DNA from: Trebonia sp963734665
Lineage (GTDB): Bacteria > Actinomycetota > Actinomycetes > Streptosporangiales > Streptosporangiaceae
NCBI GenBank assembly: GCA_963734665.1
Contig: CAVTIR010000007.1
Coordinates: forward strand, 124,001-188,000
Direction of reading: 5' to 3'
DNA: 64,000 bases
The notes beneath the pieces were generated by a model. That model saw nothing but the letters and a program-made list of their open reading frames with translations, did no database searches and was not told the origin of the DNA. The position numbers and the translations under genes were made by a program. Positions 33,459 to 42,059 of this stretch are shown here, one piece after another; position 1 is the first letter of the stretch, and every line of letters begins with the position of its first letter.

Positions 33459-35297
33459 ATGATCGCCATGATCTCCAGTGACTGGTCCGGTGTCCCCGAG
33501 GACGTGGCCGCCGTGCGATCCTCGATCGAAAACGAGATCGCTGGCTCAACGCTGCTTACCGCTTACGCCGAGACGGCGGCGCGGGTACCCGATGCCGTAG
33601 CGCACAAGTGGCTCCGTCGCGAGGCTGGAGATCAGTGGCTAACACTGACGTACCGGCAGGTATATGACCGGGTGCGGGACGCGGCCCTCGGCCTGGCCGT
33701 GACCGGCCTGCGGCCCGGCGAGTTCGCGGCGATCTGGTCGCGTAACCGGTCGGAGGCGACGATCGCCGACTACGCGGTGATGCACGCCCGCGGCGTCCCG
33801 GTATTCATCTACCCGACGATCGCCCCGGAACAGGCTGCGGACCTGATGAGTCACTGCGAGGCGACGGTGGTGATCATCGAGCGGGAGTTCCTCTCCGTGC
33901 TCGACGCGATCCGCGCTCAGCTCCCGCAGCTCCGCGCGCTGGTTGTCCTCGGCGATGACCCCGCGAACGCGGCGCCCCAGCCGGACGGGGTGGCTCGAGC
34001 GGCGGAGAACGGCATCATCACCTGGAAGGAACTGCTTGACCTGGGGCGCGCAAAGGCGGAGCGTGATCCCGCGGCGTTCGAGCGGTCCTGGCGCCAGGTA
34101 ACCCCGGACACCTTGGCGACGCTGATCTACACCTCGGGCACCACTGGCAGCCCCAAGGGCGTCATGATCACCCACCGGAATGTCCGCTACGCCCAGGAGG
34201 CGACGCTGCGGGTGATGCCGCTCGCGGACCAGACGGCCGAGGACGGCGTCGCCACGCTGGTCTCCTACCTGCCCATGGCGCACGTCACCGGGCGCATGGT
34301 GGATCACTGGGCCCCGATGGCGCACGCGGTCACAGTGGCCTACTGCCCAGACCAGCTGCGGCTCTTCGAGATCGCGGCCCAGGTCCATCCGACGGCGCTT
34401 GTCGGCATACCCCGCGTCTGGGAGAAGCTGCACGCCGCGCTGCGCGGTGTCCTGCCCGACGTCACGGCCGAGGTGGTCCGCGCGTTGCCCGACGCGGTCA
34501 GGCTGGGGGTGCTCACCAGGATCGGCCTCGACCGGTGCCGGCTCGCGACGAGCGGCGCGGCGCCGATCGACCCGGAGATCGTCGCGTTCTTCCGGGCGCT
34601 CGGCGTGCCGTTGTCCGAGGGCTGGGGGATGAGCGAGCTGTCCAACGCGGCGACGCTCGCCGCGCCGGGCCGGGCCCGCCCCGGTGCGGTCGGCACGGCG
34701 TTCCCCGGCGTCGAGGTGCGGATCGCCGGCGACGGCGAGGTCCTCGTCCGCGGCCCTCTCGTCATGGGCGGCTACTACAAGGACCCGGAGCTGACCATGG
34801 CGACGATCGACGCCGACGGCTGGCTGTACACCGGCGACATCGGCGAGCTCGACGCCGGCGGCTTCCTGAAGATCATCGACAGGAAGAAGGAACTGATCAT
34901 CACCTCCGGCGGCAAGAACGTCTCGCCGGCCCTGGTCGAGTACGAGCTCCAGCGGCATCCGCTCGTCGGTCAGGCCTGCGCGGTCGGTGACCGGCGCAAC
35001 TACGTGACCGCGCTTCTCGTGCTCGACCCGGACACGACCCCGGCCTGGGCACGGGCGCGCGGCATCCCCTTCGATTCGCTGGCCGACCTCGCGGCGCACC
35101 CCGAGGTGCTCGCCGAGGTCGAGCGCGGCGTCGCGGTAGCGAACTCTCACCTGGCCAGGCCCGAGCAGGTCCGCAGGTTCACGCTGCTGCCCGCCGAGTG
35201 GACCGCGCAGTCCGGCGAGCTCACCCCCTCGATGAAACGCCGCCGCCGAGTGATCATCGACCGCTACGCGAAGGAGATCGAGGAGCTCTACGCCTGA
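33459..35297 (+). CDS. Long-chain fatty acid-CoA ligase (AMP-forming)
   Basis: The 612-aa enzyme shows the adenylation motifs in order: IYTSGTTGSPKGVMITH, LPMAHVTGRMVDHW, LSEGWGMSELSN (A5), LYTGDIGELDAGGFLKIIDR (A7-A8) and TSGGKNVSPALVE. It activates fatty acids as acyl-AMP and then forms acyl-CoA. The length and the long N-terminal region agree with the FAA1/FadD15 group. ATG 33459 and ATG 33468 are both possible starts. No other lipid genes are adjacent. Confidence 0.92.
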   Translation: MIAMISSDWSGVPEDVAAVRSSIENEIAGSTLLTAYAETAARVPDAVAHKWLRREAGDQWLTLTYRQVYDRVRDAALGLAVTGLRPGEFAAIWSRNRSEATIADYAVMHARGVPVFIYPTIAPEQAADLMSHCEATVVIIEREFLSVLDAIRAQLPQLRALVVLGDDPANAAPQPDGVARAAENGIITWKELLDLGRAKAERDPAAFERSWRQVTPDTLATLIYTSGTTGSPKGVMITHRNVRYAQEATLRVMPLADQTAEDGVATLVSYLPMAHVTGRMVDHWAPMAHAVTVAYCPDQLRLFEIAAQVHPTALVGIPRVWEKLHAALRGVLPDVTAEVVRALPDAVRLGVLTRIGLDRCRLATSGAAPIDPEIVAFFRALGVPLSEGWGMSELSNAATLAAPGRARPGAVGTAFPGVEVRIAGDGEVLVRGPLVMGGYYKDPELTMATIDADGWLYTGDIGELDAGGFLKIIDRKKELIITSGGKNVSPALVEYELQRHPLVGQACAVGDRRNYVTALLVLDPDTTPAWARARGIPFDSLADLAAHPEVLAEVERGVAVANSHLARPEQVRRFTLLPAEWTAQSGELTPSMKRRRRVIIDRYAKEIEELYA

Positions 35298-35445
35298 AAC
35301 CACCGCCTACCGACAAAACCAGGCCACAGCCGGGAACCGCCAGCCTTCCGGATCTGCCCGCTTGAACTATTAGCGAGATATCGTGAGCGGTTGCGCTTCA
35401 CAGTTGAGCGTCAGGCGCGCCCTCGGTGTCCCGTCGGCCCTTATT

Positions 35446-37131
35446 ATGGCTTGGGTGACCGGTCATCAGCTCAGGTTCTACAACTCGCTCGGACGGCGGC
35501 TTGAGGATTTCACGCCCTCCGCCGAACTCGTGGGCCTGTACAGCTGCGGGCCGACCGTCTACTCGTTCGCGCACCTGGGCAACATGCGGGCATGGGTGTT
35601 CGCCGACACGCTGCGCCGCGCCCTGCGCTGGAAGGGCATCCCGGTCAGGCATGTCACGAACATCACCGACGTGGGCCACGCGGTCGCGGACTCCGACACC
35701 GGTGAGGACAAGCTTGAGGTCGCGGCCGCCAAGGAACGGCGGTCGGTTGCGGACATCGCCGCGCTCTACACGGAGGCATTCTTCACCGACCTGGCCGCAC
35801 TCAACGTGCTGCCTGCCGACGTATACCCGAGGGCCAGCGAGTACGTCGAGCAGATGATCGCGTTCGCGGTCCGGCTTGAGGAGCTCGGCTACACCTACCA
35901 GCTCCCGTCCGGCCTGTACTTCGACACGTCCAAGTCACCCGGCTACGGCACCCTGGCCCTGCTTGACCTCGTCGGCCAGCGCGAGACCGGGCGCGTCGAG
36001 CACGTGGAGGGCCGCAAGCACAACAGCGACTTCGCTCTCTGGCGCGCCGAGGAGCCGGGCGTCCGGCGCATCATGCGGTGGAACTCGCCGTGGGGCTGGG
36101 GCGCGCCGGGCTGGCACCTGGAGTGCTCCGTGATGTCGATGGCGCTGCTCGGCGAGCACTTCGACATGCACACCGGCGGCATCGACCACCGCGAGCTGCA
36201 CCACGTCAACGAGATCGCCCAGTCCGAGGCATACCTGGACGACGGGCGGCCGTGGGTGCGGTTCTGGCTGCACAACGAGTTCCTGCTGCTCAACAATGCC
36301 AAGATCGCCAAGTCGTCCGGCCCGGTGCCGAGGCTCGCCGACCTGGTCGAGGCCGGCTATCACCCGATGGCCTACCGGCTGTTCCTGCTCGGCGGCCACT
36401 ACCGCAGCCAGCTCGACTTCACGATCGCCGGCGTCGACGCTGCCCAGGCGACCCTGCGCCGCCTCGTCGCCCGCGTCGCCCCGCTCCGTCCGCTCCCGCA
36501 CGTCGAAACGCTCGCCGATGCCCGCGAGCTACTCGGCTCGGCGGACAGCGACACCGTCGCGGCGGACAGCGACACCGTCGGTAACGCGGTCGGTGACGCG
36601 GACACCACCCGCGACGACGGGATCGACAAAGCCGCGCTCGCGTACGTCAATGCCATCGACGCCGCGATCGCCAACGATCTCGCGACCCCGAAGCTCCTAG
36701 CTACGCTGCAGGATGCGCTCCGCGACCAGGACATCACCGCGGCAGGCCTCAAAGTCGTTGTGGCCGCCGCCGACGCCCTCCTCGGCCTCCGTCTCGCCGA
36801 CCTGGAACCAACAGAGGTAGACCAGCGCCGGACACCGGAAGACCTCGCCCCGGAGGAGATCGCAGCGATCGAGCGCCTGATCGCCGAGCGGACTCAGGCC
36901 CGCAAGGAAAAGAACTGGCCCCGAGCCGACGAAATCCGTGGCGAACTAGACGCCCTAGGTGTCCAGGTAACCGACACCCCCACAGGCCCCGCCTGGCAAC
37001 TCCGCTTATATCGCCTCTCACTCTCGCTACCCGCGCACCGCAGCCTGGCACATCTACCTAAGACCACCTCGGGTGCGACGGCGGTGCGGATCGTGTGCTC
37101 CTCTCAGCGAGGCTCGCGAGACGACGAGTAG
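35446..37131 (+). CDS. cysS: Cysteinyl-tRNA synthetase, possibly a second divergent copy
   Basis: The 561-aa protein has the class I motifs: YSCGPTVYSFAHLGNMRAWV (CGPTVY and the HIGH-type FAHLGN), the zinc-ligand region HLECSVMSMALLGEHFDMH with GGIDHRELHH, and KIAKSSG in place of KMSKS. A DALR-type helical domain and an anticodon region (RADEIRGELDALGVQVTDT) follow, so this is a full CysRS, not MshC. Unusual: a repeated insertion SDTVAADSDTVG from a 21-bp period DNA repeat (36541-36579) and a basic C-terminal tail of about 45 residues past the usual end (PTGPAW). ATG 35446 is used but has no visible ribosome binding site; GTG 35383 and 35455 remain possible. Confidence 0.88.
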   Translation: MAWVTGHQLRFYNSLGRRLEDFTPSAELVGLYSCGPTVYSFAHLGNMRAWVFADTLRRALRWKGIPVRHVTNITDVGHAVADSDTGEDKLEVAAAKERRSVADIAALYTEAFFTDLAALNVLPADVYPRASEYVEQMIAFAVRLEELGYTYQLPSGLYFDTSKSPGYGTLALLDLVGQRETGRVEHVEGRKHNSDFALWRAEEPGVRRIMRWNSPWGWGAPGWHLECSVMSMALLGEHFDMHTGGIDHRELHHVNEIAQSEAYLDDGRPWVRFWLHNEFLLLNNAKIAKSSGPVPRLADLVEAGYHPMAYRLFLLGGHYRSQLDFTIAGVDAAQATLRRLVARVAPLRPLPHVETLADARELLGSADSDTVAADSDTVGNAVGDADTTRDDGIDKAALAYVNAIDAAIANDLATPKLLATLQDALRDQDITAAGLKVVVAAADALLGLRLADLEPTEVDQRRTPEDLAPEEIAAIERLIAERTQARKEKNWPRADEIRGELDALGVQVTDTPTGPAWQLRLYRLSLSLPAHRSLAHLPKTTSGATAVRIVCSSQRGSRDDE

Positions 37132-37158
37132 ATCCGCCGTGGCGCGGATGAGCCACGC

Positions 37159-37923
37159 TCACTGGTTGTCGTACTCGTCGTGGCGATGCCACCACATGCC
37201 GGCCTCGTTGCGGCCAAGCGGCGCCCGGTCGAGCCACTGGTACATGCCCCACAAGCTGTCCAGCCCGCGTGAGTACGCCGAGTAGGTGTGGTAGACGCTG
37301 CCGTCCTCCAGGGCGAAAGCGCTCATGCCCGGTCCTTCGCGCCGGTAGGTCTCCCAGTCCGTGCCGACGATCGACTCGCTGAAGGCGTCGGTTGACGCCT
37401 CTTCGCCGGCCGTCGGCCGCAGGTCCTGCTCACCGAAGTTGTACGCGACGGCGCCCGCTTCCCACTCCCGCTTGGTGTGCGCCACCCCGAAGTCGAAGTT
37501 GAAGTCGCTGCCGTAGGAGGATGCCCACGGGAAGCTCCAGCCCATCCGCTGCCGGTATGCGTGGAGCTTGGCGAGCGGGGCCCGCGAAACCGCGCAGAGC
37601 GTGACGTCGTGGTTGGCGAGGTGGACGGCGGAGCCGTTGAAGCCGTCGGCGATCGCCGAGCAGGACGGGCATCCGGCGGTGTAGTCGGGCCCGAACATGA
37701 AATGGTAGACGAGCAGCTGCGAGCGTCCACAGAACAGGTCGGCGAGCGATGCCGTTCCCTCGTCGGTCTCGAAGCGGTAGTCCTTGTCGACGCGGACCCA
37801 GGGCAGCTCCTGCCGCCGCCGGGACAGCTCGTCGCCGAGCCGGGTCAGCCCCTTCTCCGCCTCGAGCAGCTCCAGCCGCGCGGCGAGCCACTCCTCAGGT
37901 GCCCCTGTCTTGTGACTGGTCAT
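37159..37923 (-). CDS. DUF899 thioredoxin-like protein
   Basis: The 254-aa protein belongs to the DUF899 family: KDYRFETDEG, LADLFCGRSQLLVYHFMFGP, GCPSCSA (a CxxC with redox potential), and SFPWASSYGSDFNFDFG. The family is thioredoxin-fold-like and of unknown substrate. GGAGG precedes ATG 37923. It is the last gene of the minus-strand operon with SRPBCC, ArsR and DUF2182 genes. The 47-bp gap before it is an unusual purine-rich leader on the minus strand (tttcttgtttcttgctttc on the plus strand). Confidence 0.9.
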   Translation of the reverse strand: MTSHKTGAPEEWLAARLELLEAEKGLTRLGDELSRRRQELPWVRVDKDYRFETDEGTASLADLFCGRSQLLVYHFMFGPDYTAGCPSCSAIADGFNGSAVHLANHDVTLCAVSRAPLAKLHAYRQRMGWSFPWASSYGSDFNFDFGVAHTKREWEAGAVAYNFGEQDLRPTAGEEASTDAFSESIVGTDWETYRREGPGMSAFALEDGSVYHTYSAYSRGLDSLWGMYQWLDRAPLGRNEAGMWWHRHDEYDNQ

Positions 37924-37970
37924 TTGCTTGCCTCCTTCTTTCTTGTTTCTTGCTTTCTCGTTTCTTCTCG

Positions 37971-38630
37971 TTACATCGCTGGTGGCGTGAGCCCGGGAAC
38001 CAGTGAGGGCGCGAAGACGATCACGAGTCCGAGCCCGACGATCGCCAGCGCCAGCGGCACGTCGATCGCGGCCTTCGCCGGCAGCAGCTTCTGGGTGCAG
38101 GCGAGGACGGCGATTACCGACATCCAGAACAGGCTCATCAGGTCAAGCGCTACCAGCATCGCCATCAGCCCGACGGTCGAGCCGACGCAGCACAGCCCGA
38201 GCCCCAGACCGGAGCCGGCATCCTCGCGGCAGCGCCGGCGGAAGTGCCGCTTGACCGGCGTGAGTTCATAGGCACCCGCCGCGATCACCACCGCGCCGGC
38301 GGCCAGGGACCCGTGCGGCCTGTCCAGTGCGTACGCCACGACGCCTGCGAGCGCCCAGACGGCCAGGTAGGACCCGGCGAACGGCGGCGCGGCACGCACC
38401 GTGCCGGTCATCCGGGCGTGCCTCGCGAACGCCGGGGCCGCGCCCGGCAGCATCATCGCCGCCATCATCGTCACCCACGCCGCGGCGAAGAACCCGAAAG
38501 CCCCGGGCCGGGTCGCGACTCCCATATCCATGCCGCGCATGAGCCAGGCCGCGGCTGCCCAGCATGCGCCGGCGAGTCCCAGCGTCGCCGCCAGCACAAT
38601 CGGCGGCGCGGCCGCGCTCCGGGATTCCAC
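37971..38630 (-). CDS. DUF2182 integral membrane protein
   Basis: The 219-aa, six- to seven-helix membrane protein has the family hallmark AWVTMMAAMMLPGAAPAF and the later TPVKRHFRRRCR and GLCCVGSTVGLM segments, rich in Met and Cys. The family was described as predicted metal-binding membrane proteins; no reaction is known. GTG 38630 lies 2 bp after the ArsR stop, so it is co-transcribed. Confidence 0.88.
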   Translation of the reverse strand: MESRSAAAPPIVLAATLGLAGACWAAAAWLMRGMDMGVATRPGAFGFFAAAWVTMMAAMMLPGAAPAFARHARMTGTVRAAPPFAGSYLAVWALAGVVAYALDRPHGSLAAGAVVIAAGAYELTPVKRHFRRRCREDAGSGLGLGLCCVGSTVGLMAMLVALDLMSLFWMSVIAVLACTQKLLPAKAAIDVPLALAIVGLGLVIVFAPSLVPGLTPPAM

Positions 38631-38632
38631 CG

Positions 38633-39022
38633 TCAGTCCTCCCTCTCTGATGAGTCCGGCGGCGATCTCCGCCGCGCGGATCCGCGGACATGCTGGTCGA
38701 GGTGATCTTTCAGTGCGTCGAGCGGGCCGTCCCAGTCACGCGCTAGAGCGGCGAGGAACTGCTGCGCCACTTGCATCGGCGCGGAGCGCAGCCGGTACCG
38801 CACCCGTCGCCGCTCTCCCGGTTCGGCCGTCACCAGCCCAGCGTCGGCGAGCAGCGCCAGGTGCTTGGCGATCGCCTGACGAGTGATCGGCAGCTGGTCG
38901 GCCAGGTCCGTGGCGGTGGCCGGCCCTCCCGAGGCCAGCGCGGCCAGGATGGCGCGCCGGCTCGGGTCGGCCAGGGCAGTGAAGACCTGCTCGGCGACCG
39001 CCTCGACGTCAGGCGGCGGCAT
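38633..39022 (-). CDS. ArsR-family winged-helix repressor
   Basis: The 129-aa protein has the ArsR HTH: ALADPSRRAILAALASGG, then TDLADQLPITRQAIAKHLAL and a wing (VTAEPGERRRVRYRLR). No metal-binding Cys pair is present (no ELCVCDL-type motif), so it belongs to the non-metal group commonly coupled to SRPBCC/AHSA1 genes. It overlaps the SRPBCC gene by 14 bp. The dyad in the promoter ahead of the operon is its probable site. Confidence 0.92.
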   Translation of the reverse strand: MPPPDVEAVAEQVFTALADPSRRAILAALASGGPATATDLADQLPITRQAIAKHLALLADAGLVTAEPGERRRVRYRLRSAPMQVAQQFLAALARDWDGPLDALKDHLDQHVRGSARRRSPPDSSERED

Positions 39023-39443
39023 CGAGGTAGTCGGCGAGCTCGCCCAGCTCGCTTGCCCATCCCCGGGTGTTGCCGTCGAAGGCCGTGCGGTGGGCGTCCG
39101 CGGGAAGCTGCGCGAAACCGGACTCGACCACGGTCAGCCGCGTGCCCGCACCAGCCGGGTCCAGCGTGAACTCAACGTAGGTGCGGCGCGGATCGTCCTC
39201 AGGCAGCCCGAAGATGTGCCAGGTGAAGCCGAACACCGTCGGCTCCTCCACCCGTTCCACCCGCATCTCGGCGGTGTGGCCGCTGTCCCACTTCATCCTG
39301 GCCGAGCCGCCGGGGCGCAGGTCGATCCGCGCCTCGTTGCCGAACCAGGCACTCAGCCCCTCGGCAGTGGTGAGCGCCGCCCATACCGTGGCGGGCGGGT
39401 GAGCGATCTGGACAGTCCGCTCGATGCGATCAGGGAATGCCAT
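39009..39443 (-). CDS. SRPBCC (AHSA1/START-like) protein
   Basis: GGAGG at 39449-39453 (plus-strand numbering) selects ATG 39443; the product has 144 aa. The SRPBCC fold is seen as RIERTVQIAHPPATVWAAL, EGLSAWFGNEARIDLRPGG, VEEPTVFGFTWHIFG and GTRLTVVESGF. Such proteins bind hydrophobic ligands; coupling to an ArsR gene is frequent. It is the first gene of the four-gene operon, about 29 bp after the predicted transcription start. Confidence 0.92.
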   Translation of the reverse strand: MAFPDRIERTVQIAHPPATVWAALTTAEGLSAWFGNEARIDLRPGGSARMKWDSGHTAEMRVERVEEPTVFGFTWHIFGLPEDDPRRTYVEFTLDPAGAGTRLTVVESGFAQLPADAHRTAFDGNTRGWASELGELADYLDAAA

Positions 39444-39478
39444 GGCTGCCTCCAGCATGTAGCAACTGATTGATTGCG

Positions 39479-39507
39479 ATAATATGGCAACCGTGAGGTT
39501 GCGTCAA
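39479..39507 (-). promoter_or_regulatory. Sigma70-type promoter with embedded dyad for the ArsR operon
   Basis: On the minus strand TTGACG (39507-39502) and TATTAT (39484-39479) are 17 bp apart, near-consensus -35 and -10 boxes. Between them lies the dyad gcaacc-gtga-ggttgc (39487-39502), which would place a bound repressor across the spacer and -35 box. The first gene starts about 30 bp downstream. The repressor is presumably the ArsR protein encoded in the operon. Confidence 0.7.
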
Positions 39508-39552
39508 CAGCTCGTGCACGAACGAAGGACGCTGGCCTGCAACCAGACTGTT

Positions 39553-40842
39553 TTACGCGGACAGTTCGCGTTCTAGGGGAGTGCGGAAGCGGGGCGTGAC
39601 CCTGGCCTGCCCGAGCCACGCTTCCAGCGCGGCCGCCTGAGCGGCGACGGCGGTCGCGCCGTCAGACCCGATGTCCTCAAGCAGGCGATACACCACCTCG
39701 CCCGACGCACGGTGCGCCCAGCCGCCGACCACGCGCCCCGCCCACCACACGGTCGGCCCGATGTTCCCGGTCCGGTCGAACAGCAGCGGTACGTGCGGGC
39801 CCAGGTACCATGATCGCGCTTGCCACCCCATCGGCGTCGGGTCAAGCGCGGGCAGAAGCGTCGCGACTGGGAGCATGTCAGCGGAGAATTCGAGGTCGTC
39901 CGGCAGCGCCACCCCAGCCTGCCCGTCGAGATCGACCTCGGTGACCCGCAGCGTCGCGAGCGCCGCCTTCGTCTGGGCCCCCGTCCAGCCCGCCCACCAC
40001 TGCAAGTCGGAGACCAGCGCCGGGCCGAAGGCGGTCAGCCATCGTCGCGCCAGTTCTGTCCGCGCGCCGCCCGCATCGAGGCCGGCGCCAAGACCAGCGT
40101 CGAGGGCGCCGCGCACGCCCGGCGTGTGATCCACGTCGAGGGCACCGCCGCGAACGCCCGGCAACGCATCCGCGTCACCGTCGGTGGCTGGCGTTGCCGC
40201 TTCACCGCGGCGTAGCCATGTATCTGGCAGGAACCACTCGAACTGCCCGGACGACCAGCCGCCCCGCCGGTGCCCCCGGACCATGCGTCCCTCGGCGGCC
40301 AAGAGCACGAGCACCCGCGACGTGATGTTAGCTGGCCCGCCATACGCCTTGTCCGGCGCGTAGGTGAGCTGCGTCCGCAGCCGAGGCTCGTCCACCGACA
40401 GCTGCGCTCCTGCCGCACCGCCGCCCCGGAGCGCAAGCGCCCGCAGGACCCCGGCCTCCACGGATCGCAGCCACAACCCCGCGTCCCCGTCGCCGACCCC
40501 GCCGCTCGCCAGGTCCTTCTCCAGTTGCCGCCGCATCCGCCTGGCCACGTCATCAGTGCAAGCCGCCTGGACCACGCCCGCCAACCCGGCAGGAACCACG
40601 AACACCGTCCGCCGCATCCCTAGCATCCGCACCAAGGCCCGCGATTCGTACAACGCGGCGTCCACCTGCGAGACCGCGCACCGGCTCCGCGCCCACGCCG
40701 ACAGGTACACGGTCAGCGGATCGGTAGCATGCAACGCGACCAGCGACTCGGCGACCTCGCCCACCGTGGCAACACGCGCACCAAGCAACTGCCGCTCCAC
40801 GAGGCGCCCCTGCCGCTCCGCACCGCTGACCTTCCGCGTCAT
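39553..40842 (-). CDS. AlkZ-like winged-helix DNA-binding protein (HTH_42)
   Basis: The 429-aa protein matches the HTH_42/AlkZ family: ERQLLGARVATVGEVAESLV, LHATDPLTVYLSAWARS, ALVRMLGMRRTVFVVP, TYAPDKAYGGP, RVLVLLAAEGRMVRG, then TELARRWLTAFGP and DLQWWAGWTG. AlkZ enzymes are DNA glycosylases that unhook crosslinks; other members are of unknown role, and the catalytic Gln motif cannot be confirmed here. ATG 40842 is preferred over TTG 40860. A Gly/Asp-rich repeated segment lies between residues about 218 and 255. Confidence 0.85.
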   Translation of the reverse strand: MTRKVSGAERQGRLVERQLLGARVATVGEVAESLVALHATDPLTVYLSAWARSRCAVSQVDAALYESRALVRMLGMRRTVFVVPAGLAGVVQAACTDDVARRMRRQLEKDLASGGVGDGDAGLWLRSVEAGVLRALALRGGGAAGAQLSVDEPRLRTQLTYAPDKAYGGPANITSRVLVLLAAEGRMVRGHRRGGWSSGQFEWFLPDTWLRRGEAATPATDGDADALPGVRGGALDVDHTPGVRGALDAGLGAGLDAGGARTELARRWLTAFGPALVSDLQWWAGWTGAQTKAALATLRVTEVDLDGQAGVALPDDLEFSADMLPVATLLPALDPTPMGWQARSWYLGPHVPLLFDRTGNIGPTVWWAGRVVGGWAHRASGEVVYRLLEDIGSDGATAVAAQAAALEAWLGQARVTPRFRTPLERELSA

Positions 40843-41066
40843 GCTGAGAAACCTATCCAATCGTGTCCTCGACCATCGGTCAGGCGATCTCCTCCCGCTC
40901 CCCGAACGTCAGCCTCGGCCCAGGCACCGGCCACCACCTCCGCAAATCCTCTGCAACCTGGTCATCCCAGGCGTTGCAGCAGATTCTGGAGGCCAAGCTG
41001 CCTCGCGGCGCATCTTGCCTGGTTTGCCCGGTTTCCCTGGGCCGCCTACCTGGGCGCGCCGCCCTC

Positions 41067-41957
41067 TCAAACTCTGGAGGGCCGCTTGAGCCCAGTAACT
41101 ACTGTGGCGCCAGACTCGTCGTCTTCGCTGACCTGTGCCGCGAGCCCGGCTGCCCACATCGCGCTGGCCATCGAAGGCGCCTGCCGCTCGCTGGTCTCTA
41201 CCAGCAGCACGCCGCCAGGGGCGAGCCACTCGACAGCGCCGGCCGCGGCCCGCCGGAGGATCGCCAGCCCGTCTGTCCCGCCGTCTAGGGCCATCAGTGC
41301 CTCGTGCTCACGTGCCTCGGCCGGCATGAAGGCGATCTCCGACGTTGGCACATATGGCGCATTGCAGATCAGCACGTCGATCCTGTCCCGCAGTGCCGAG
41401 GGCAGCGCGCCGAACAGGTCGCCCTGATACACGTGCCCGCCAGCCGGCTCGACGTTCCGCCGCGCGCACGCGACTGCGGCCGGGTCAAGGTCGGCCGCAT
41501 GCAGTTCGGCCGCGAACGGAGAAGCCATAGGCGGCGAGGCGAATCCGCCCCCGCCGGGCTCGGTGTCCTGGCGGGGCTCGCCACCGCCGCTGGACTCGCT
41601 ACCTCGGCCAAGCCCTGCGGCGACCGCGAGCCCGAGCGCCCCTGTCCCGCAGCACAGGTCAACGATCACCGGCAACCCGCAAGCCCCTCGAGAGCGGACC
41701 AGTCCGACGGCGACAGAGACGAGGAACTCGCTCCGCCGACGCGGCACGAACACTTCTGGATCCACGAAGATCCGTAGCCCGCAGAACTCGGCCCATCCGA
41801 CCACCTGCTCAAGCGGCTCCCCGGCAGCCCGCCGCTCAACCATGGCGTCAAGATCAGCAGGCGTGTCAGCAGCCGAGGCAAGAATCGATGCCTCTTCCTC
41901 TGCGAACACACAGCCTGCGGCCCTGAGCCGTGCGGTTACCTTCGGATCAATCCCCAT
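41067..41957 (-). CDS. PrmC/HemK-like N5-glutamine methyltransferase
   Basis: The 296-aa protein has the HemK plan: an N-terminal helical domain with AAGEPLEQVVGWAEFCGLRI and PEVFVPRRRSEFLV, AdoMet motif I VIVDLCCGTGALGLAVAAG, and the catalytic NPPY replaced by CNAPYVPTSEIAFMP. The NAPY variant and the length suit the actinobacterial group annotated as putative N5-glutamine methyltransferases rather than the housekeeping PrmC that modifies release factors. An acidic Gly-rich insertion (about residues 115-145) interrupts the domain. Confidence 0.88.
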   Translation of the reverse strand: MGIDPKVTARLRAAGCVFAEEEASILASAADTPADLDAMVERRAAGEPLEQVVGWAEFCGLRIFVDPEVFVPRRRSEFLVSVAVGLVRSRGACGLPVIVDLCCGTGALGLAVAAGLGRGSESSGGGEPRQDTEPGGGGFASPPMASPFAAELHAADLDPAAVACARRNVEPAGGHVYQGDLFGALPSALRDRIDVLICNAPYVPTSEIAFMPAEAREHEALMALDGGTDGLAILRRAAAGAVEWLAPGGVLLVETSERQAPSMASAMWAAGLAAQVSEDDESGATVVTGLKRPSRV

Positions 41958-42059
41958 GAGCAGCCAACGCTAGCGACCGCACCCTTGCTTCTCAAGCCTT
42001 TTTGCGTCGGATGCCGCCGACGCATCGCCGGGCCAAAAGCCAGGCTCCACGATAGTTCA

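Noticed and set aside
33639..35303. 554-codon minus-strand frame opposite the acyl-CoA synthetase
   Set aside because: Pure antisense shadow; the plus strand has the complete adenylation motif series.
28490..37131. Secondary-metabolite gene cluster suggested by the SARP regulator, acyl-CoA synthetase and SnoaL-like gene
   Set aside because: No polyketide, peptide or terpene synthase or tailoring set is present; the genes look unrelated.
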